A stretch of 10,043 bases of DNA. Source: Oscillospiraceae bacterium (GTDB lineage Bacteria; Bacillota; Clostridia; Oscillospirales; Oscillospiraceae). The first letter of the stretch is position 1, and each line of letters opens with the position of its first letter. The notes under the pieces are model-generated. The model saw only the letters and a list, made by a program, of their open reading frames with translations, was not told the origin of the DNA and ran no database searches. This document shows, piece after piece, positions 5,055 through 10,043 of the stretch. The stretch covers positions 1 through 10,043 of the forward strand of contig JAFQDY010000175.1 of the NCBI GenBank assembly GCA_017399325.1, in the 5' to 3' direction. A program made the position numbers and the translations under genes.

Positions 5055-6764
5055 TTACTTGGTAAAAAGGCGGACGAATGCCACGATTTTTTCTCTGGCA
5101 GGCCGTTGCTCGGCAGCGTTCATTGCGCTGACCACCTGCTGCATAAAGGTCCGCCATTGGTTTGCCCGGAGCATATCGCCGGTCTTGCCCGCGATATAAG
5201 GACACTCGCCCACAGGGATCTTGCCCCAGCGCCTTGCAAACCGCTTGTCAACGCCCAGTGCGATGGCATAGGGCATCATCTGATGGAAATAATCGGGATT
5301 ATACTGGCTAATCTGTTGTAATTGTTCCCGGGAAACGGTCTTCAAATACCGCCGCAAGTCCAGCACTTCCCGCATAGCCTGCTTGCCCGCAAGTGTCCGG
5401 CGGCCGCCGAATGCGCCCAACAGGCCAAAGGTCAACTGGCTGAGCACCAGCATCAGGCCATAGTTGAATCCACCGGAAATAGCGCCCAAAAGCAGCCAGC
5501 CACCGGAGATAACGGCCATAACCAAAAGCCGCTGCCGTCTGTGAGAGAACAGCCGCTGGACCCAGGTTTGCAGATACCAGCCGGTGTACACCGCCGCTGC
5601 GCCCAAAAGAATGGCCAGCAGCCATTGCAGCGCCGGGATCAGACTCATATTGATGCCCATAGCCACGCCGTAAAGCGCAGCCACCGCCGCAGCCAGACCC
5701 CGGAACACATAGGGGTTACCGGACCGTTTCATCACAAAATCGGAAAGGTTCTGCCGGGTCTTCTCTGTTTCCAAGCACAACTGTCCGTACCGCAGACTGC
5801 CGGCATCCACCGCATCCCGTCTGCCAAACAGTTGCTTGAAGCACCGCTGCTCAAAGGCGCTGCGCTCGTTGCCCATATCCATTTGCCGCTGCAGGAGCAC
5901 TTTTCCGTTCCGCTCGAACCGGATCTGCAGATAGCCCAGTTGGGCCCATGACAGCACCATCATACTCAAATCTCTGCCCCAAAGGCCCAGCATACTGCCC
6001 AGTTCGCCGGCGCTGTAACTGTCAGAGGGCATAGGTCTTGCCACAGGAAAAGGCGGCAGATTCCGCAAAAACAAAACCCAGTAAGCAAGCGCCAACAGAG
6101 CAAACACCGTGATGAGAAGATTCACCGTTTTGAAATTGGGGGGCGTGATGCGTTTCTGGGGGAACATCGCTTCGTCCACAAGCAAACGCATAGACAGGGT
6201 CTCGTGGTCTTTCAGTTCCGTTTGGGCGGTGCCTGTGATGGTGGCGCCGGCCACGGTCCAGACCATATCCTTTTCAATATTCTCCTGATGGTAGCCGCTG
6301 ACGAACGCGGGCTTGGCCGTTACCGTTCCGGGAAGGGTCACGGAAAATTCCATAGCCTGCACCGGGTAAGCAAAGCCCGACAGCAAGGGCAGTTCCAACA
6401 TCAACTGGTCAGCATCATTGGTGCGAACCAAATTGGGAAGATCGTACTGAAACGTAAGAGAAAAATCACCCACGCCCGAACCGACGACCCGCCCCACATC
6501 CACGCTGAGCATACCGTTTTCCTTCCGGCTGCGGGCCCGGGCGCCGTTGACGGTCACATTGCTTGCCTTCTTGGGCAAGGGAAATCGCAGGTCTTTATTG
6601 GGAGAATCCAGATGGACGGTGACGGAGAGGGTCACCTGGGCCGTGCCATCGTTGGAGACCGTGGCATGGGCGCTGGCGCTCTTGGCAGCATTTGCCGCGC
6701 TGACGCTGACAAACAGCCCTGTCAGCATTGTAATTAGCATAAAAATGACCAATATTCTGCGCAC
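5055..6764 (-). CDS. Predicted membrane protein of the DUF2207 type, function unknown
   Basis: A 569-residue exported membrane protein. Residues 1-23 look like a signal peptide (basic MRR, hydrophobic core, VSA-ANA cleavage site). Residues about 25-205 form an extracytoplasmic, beta-rich domain. A membrane segment at about 213-233 is followed by SAGELGSMLGLWGRDLSMMVLSWAQLGYL (251-279), a soluble part that reads like the 'LA..GyL' region of DUF2207 proteins. Further membrane segments lie near 353-373, 377-397, 412-430 and 434-453. The C-terminal soluble region has NPDYFHQMMPYAIALGVDKRF (489-509), close to the family's 'LPYAiAlGV..kW' stretch. The start is GTG 6762-6764, with GGGAGGT (6771-6777) 6 nt upstream. 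It has its own promoter and terminator, so it is a single-gene unit between sigA and the lysine operon. The family call is from memory of its pattern; no activity is known to me. Confidence 0.85.
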   Translation of the reverse strand: MRRILVIFMLITMLTGLFVSVSAANAAKSASAHATVSNDGTAQVTLSVTVHLDSPNKDLRFPLPKKASNVTVNGARARSRKENGMLSVDVGRVVGSGVGDFSLTFQYDLPNLVRTNDADQLMLELPLLSGFAYPVQAMEFSVTLPGTVTAKPAFVSGYHQENIEKDMVWTVAGATITGTAQTELKDHETLSMRLLVDEAMFPQKRITPPNFKTVNLLITVFALLALAYWVLFLRNLPPFPVARPMPSDSYSAGELGSMLGLWGRDLSMMVLSWAQLGYLQIRFERNGKVLLQRQMDMGNERSAFEQRCFKQLFGRRDAVDAGSLRYGQLCLETEKTRQNLSDFVMKRSGNPYVFRGLAAAVAALYGVAMGINMSLIPALQWLLAILLGAAAVYTGWYLQTWVQRLFSHRRQRLLVMAVISGGWLLLGAISGGFNYGLMLVLSQLTFGLLGAFGGRRTLAGKQAMREVLDLRRYLKTVSREQLQQISQYNPDYFHQMMPYAIALGVDKRFARRWGKIPVGECPYIAGKTGDMLRANQWRTFMQQVVSAMNAAEQRPAREKIVAFVRLFTK

Positions 6765-6770
6765 GATCTC

Positions 6771-6777
6771 ACCTCCC
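6771..6777 (-). promoter_or_regulatory. Ribosome binding site supporting a GTG start
   Basis: GGGAGGT on the - strand lies 6 nt before GTG 6762-6764 and fixes the start of the DUF2207-type protein at a non-ATG codon that also opens a good signal peptide. Confidence 0.85.
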
Positions 6778-6803
6778 GCACTTTTTGTCTTTTTTTCGTA
6801 ATT

Positions 6804-6832
6804 ATTTTATCACACAGGGCGCTGAAAAGCAA
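6804..6832 (-). promoter_or_regulatory. Promoter of the DUF2207-type gene
   Basis: On the - strand -35 TTGCTT (6827-6832, weak) is followed by a 17-bp spacer ending in TGTGTGA and -10 TAAAAT (6804-6809, five of six). The extended -10 probably makes up for the poor -35. Transcription would start near 6797, some 33 nt before the GTG. Confidence 0.7.
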
Positions 6833-6850
6833 GAAAAAGCCACCTGCGCC

Positions 6851-6896
6851 CGATAAAAATGTCCGACTTGCATTGCTTGCAAATCGGACATTTTAT
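6851..6896 (-). terminator. Intrinsic terminator after sigA
   Basis: A long hairpin lies about 50 bp after the sigA stop. Its outer stem is a perfect 11 bp (6856-6866 with 6884-6894), then a single mismatch, then a 5-bp inner stem (6868-6872 with 6878-6882) and a 5-nt loop. On the - strand it ends in TTTTTAT. It separates sigA from the promoter at 6804-6832. The other strand also ends in a T run (TTTTATT), so it could work both ways. Confidence 0.85.
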
Positions 6897-6945
6897 TCAA
6901 AAACCCAAGACAACCAAGGATCCATTCGTCTGCGGTTATTTAATA

Positions 6946-8094
6946 TCAGCAGTAGAAATCCTTGATCTTCTTTGCGCGGCTGGGGTGACGCAGTTTGCGG
7001 ATGGCCTTGTTTTCGATCTGACGGATCCGCTCACGGGTAACGCCGAAGATCTGACCCACTTCTTCCAAGGTGTGGGTGCGGCCGTCGTACATACCGAACC
7101 GCATCCGCAGAACATCCGCTTCCCGTTCGGTAAGGGTGTCCAGGATCTCCTTGAGGGCCTCTGCCAACAGGGCGTTGGAGGTGGCATCAGCCGGGCCGGG
7201 CGTGCGTTCGTCTTCCACGAAAGAGCCGATGGAGGTATCTTCTTCATCGCCCACGGGGGTGTCAAGACTTAAGGTATCGGCGGCAGTGCGGTTTGCCTCG
7301 ATGATCTTTTCAACAGGCAGGTCCAGTTCTGCGGCGATCTCTTCCACAGTGGGCTCACGGCCCAGTTCCTGCACCAGTTTCCGGTTGCAGCGGGTGGCCT
7401 TATTGATCACTTCTACCATATGCACCGGCACGCGAATGGTACGGGCCTGGTCAGCAATGGCGCGGGTAATGGCCTGCCGAATCCACCAAGTGGCATATGT
7501 AGAGAATTTGTTTCCCTTTGTCCAGTCGAACTTGTCAACTGCCCGGATCAGACCTGTGTTGCCCTCCTGGATCAGGTCCAGAATGTGCAGGCCGCGGCCG
7601 GAGTATTTCTTTGCGATGGAGACAACCAGTCGGAGGTTTGCCTCGGTGAGTTTATTCTTGGCGTACTGGCTGCCCTCGGAGACCATTTTCGCCAGTTCCA
7701 CTTCCTCTTCTGCAGAAAGCAGTTTGATCTGACCAATCTCTTTCAGGTACATACGGACAGGGTCGTCCAGATTGTACTCTGCCGCCAGATCCACAGGGTC
7801 CACCAGTTCTTCCTCTTCCAGATCGCCAATATTGATGTCGTCTCCCAGAGGGTCCAGCAAATCCACATCGTCATCCAAGTCCAGTTCCAGATCTTCGCTG
7901 ATGATCTGAATGTTCATAGACTCGAAGTTGTCATAGATCTCTTCAATTTTCTCCGGCGTCAGATCCATTTCCTCCAGACAAGCGCGCAGATCCGCGTCCC
8001 GGATCATACCTTCCTTGCGGCCCACTGCCATAAGTTTCTGCAAGGCAGCCTGCATTTCTTCCGGAGTCTTGACGGGCTTCTTTTCTGTGGCCAT
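6946..8094 (-). CDS. sigA: RNA polymerase primary sigma factor (sigma-A / RpoD)
   Basis: The housekeeping sigma factor that lets RNA polymerase recognise -35/-10 promoters. It has 382 residues, the short Gram-positive form. Region 1.1 spans roughly 10-65, followed by a very acidic linker (66-105). Region 1.2 is DDPVRMYLKEIG (110-121). Region 2 spans about 130-228 and contains the sigma-70 signature DLIQEGNTGLIRAV (173-186) and the -10-reading helix TYATWWIRQAI (199-209) with RTIRVPVHM after it. Region 3 is about 230-300. Region 4 holds the -35-reading helix-turn-helix within LEEVGQIFGVTRERIRQIEN (343-362), then KAIRKLRHP. ATG 8092-8094 has a purine-rich GAGGGAGAG (8101-8109) upstream. In many Firmicutes this gene follows dnaG in an operon. 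Here it has its own promoter and is divergent from lepA, with no dnaG in the window. Identification is secure. Confidence 0.98.
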   Translation of the reverse strand: MATEKKPVKTPEEMQAALQKLMAVGRKEGMIRDADLRACLEEMDLTPEKIEEIYDNFESMNIQIISEDLELDLDDDVDLLDPLGDDINIGDLEEEELVDPVDLAAEYNLDDPVRMYLKEIGQIKLLSAEEEVELAKMVSEGSQYAKNKLTEANLRLVVSIAKKYSGRGLHILDLIQEGNTGLIRAVDKFDWTKGNKFSTYATWWIRQAITRAIADQARTIRVPVHMVEVINKATRCNRKLVQELGREPTVEEIAAELDLPVEKIIEANRTAADTLSLDTPVGDEEDTSIGSFVEDERTPGPADATSNALLAEALKEILDTLTEREADVLRMRFGMYDGRTHTLEEVGQIFGVTRERIRQIENKAIRKLRHPSRAKKIKDFYC

Positions 8095-8144
8095 ATTGAT
8101 CTCTCCCTCTTTCTCATCAAGTTTCGCCTTTTGCGTGCCGTAAG

Positions 8145-8173
8145 ACTATACATTGATTTTCCGATTCTGACAA
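8145..8173 (-). promoter_or_regulatory. Promoter of sigA
   Basis: On the - strand -35 TTGTCA (8168-8173, five of six) is followed by a 17-bp spacer and -10 TATAGT (8145-8150, five of six). Transcription would start near 8138, about 44 nt before the ATG. It is itself a sigma-A-type promoter, so sigA probably reads its own gene. Confidence 0.75.
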
Positions 8174-8194
8174 GGTCTACGGAAAAATTTTTTG

Positions 8195-8219
8195 AAAAAA
8201 TCGCCTTTGGGCGGTTTTT
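8195..8219. repeat. Terminator-like hairpin between the divergent sigA and lepA promoters
   Basis: A stem of about 10 bp (8196-8205 with 8210-8219) has a 4-nt loop, a GC core (CGCC/GGCG, 8202-8205 with 8210-8213) and A/T flanks, so each strand shows a GC hairpin ending in a T run. Neither known transcript should cross it. It may block stray transcription between the two units or be a binding site. Confidence 0.5.
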
Positions 8220-8232
8220 GTCGGTGCAAAAT

Positions 8233-8266
8233 ACAGTATTCCCCGCATTTTTGCAAAACATACTGT
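8233..8266. repeat. Spaced inverted repeat abutting the lepA -35
   Basis: ACAGTAT (8233-8239) and ATACTGT (8260-8266) are exact inverted copies separated by 20 bp. The right arm touches the lepA -35. TGCAAAA also recurs near both arms (8225-8231 and 8252-8258). Arm centres are about 27 bp apart, not a whole number of helical turns. It could be an operator, but short repeats like this also occur by chance in AT-rich DNA. Confidence 0.35.
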
Positions 8267-8294
8267 TTACAATTTTCCCAAAATTCGTTATAAT
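8266..8294 (+). promoter_or_regulatory. Promoter of lepA
   Basis: -35 TTTACA (8266-8271, five of six), a 17-bp spacer, and a perfect -10 TATAAT (8289-8294). Transcription would start near 8301, giving a leader of about 60 nt. Confidence 0.85.
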
Positions 8295-8312
8295 GATGGA
8301 TAGTCTAAAATG

Positions 8313-8328
8313 GCAGAGTATGCTCTGC
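8313..8328 (+). repeat. Small hairpin in the lepA leader
   Basis: GCAGAG (8313-8318) and CTCTGC (8323-8328) form a perfect 6-bp stem with a TATG loop, followed by a T-rich stretch (TTTCGTTTATTTTTACA). It lies between the start of transcription and the ribosome site. It resembles a weak terminator or attenuator, but the stem is short and the T run is interrupted. Confidence 0.45.
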
Positions 8329-8360
8329 TTTCGTTTATTTTTACATTTGAGGTGCGGTTT

Positions 8361-10043
<1,683 letters not shown>

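Overview
The window looks like chromosomal housekeeping DNA from a Gram-positive bacterium of the Firmicutes/Bacillota, most likely class Clostridia. An Oscillospiraceae-like gut lineage is plausible, but I infer this from protein style and did not test it. Support comes from strong AGGAGG-type ribosome sites, textbook sigma-A promoters with 17-bp spacers, many factor-independent terminators, a lysine riboswitch (L-box), a clostridial-type primary sigma factor, and use of meso-diaminopimelate dehydrogenase for lysine synthesis. Coding regions are moderately GC-rich and intergenic regions are AT-rich. I see no mobile element, tRNA, rRNA or CRISPR.

Layout. Bases 1-272 (+) hold the C-terminal end of an unrecognised protein, possibly the last beta-rich domain of a large secreted enzyme. 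It converges on a small charged protein gene (310-528, -), and a shared bidirectional terminator lies between them. The small gene has its own strong promoter (670-698) and a leader of about 135 nt that carries three inverted repeats, one of them a perfect 20-bp palindrome. Bases 744-4716 (-) are a compact four-gene lysine operon transcribed dapA-dapB-ddh-lysA, with gaps of 3, 6 and 16 nt. It is read from a consensus promoter (4974-5002) through a lysine riboswitch (4807-4964) that ends in an intrinsic terminator (4742-4771). Upstream lies a single-gene unit for a DUF2207-type membrane protein (5055-6764, -, GTG start), then the primary sigma factor gene sigA (6946-8094, -). The sigA gene is divergent from lepA (8361 to the window end, +), which encodes elongation factor 4 and is cut off by the window edge.

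How it works together. DapA and DapB make tetrahydrodipicolinate from aspartate semialdehyde and pyruvate. Ddh converts it in one NADPH- and ammonia-dependent step to meso-diaminopimelate, a peptidoglycan precursor in many bacteria. LysA decarboxylates that to L-lysine. The end product is predicted to bind the leader RNA and stop transcription before dapA. The RNA has an unusually legible three-way choice among P1, antiterminator and terminator, all built on repeats of one six-base element. DapA has lost several residues of the classical lysine feedback site, consistent with control at the RNA level.

Nothing here is clearly a wholly new system. The least explained parts are the small-protein gene with its palindromic, structured leader, and the DUF2207-type membrane protein.
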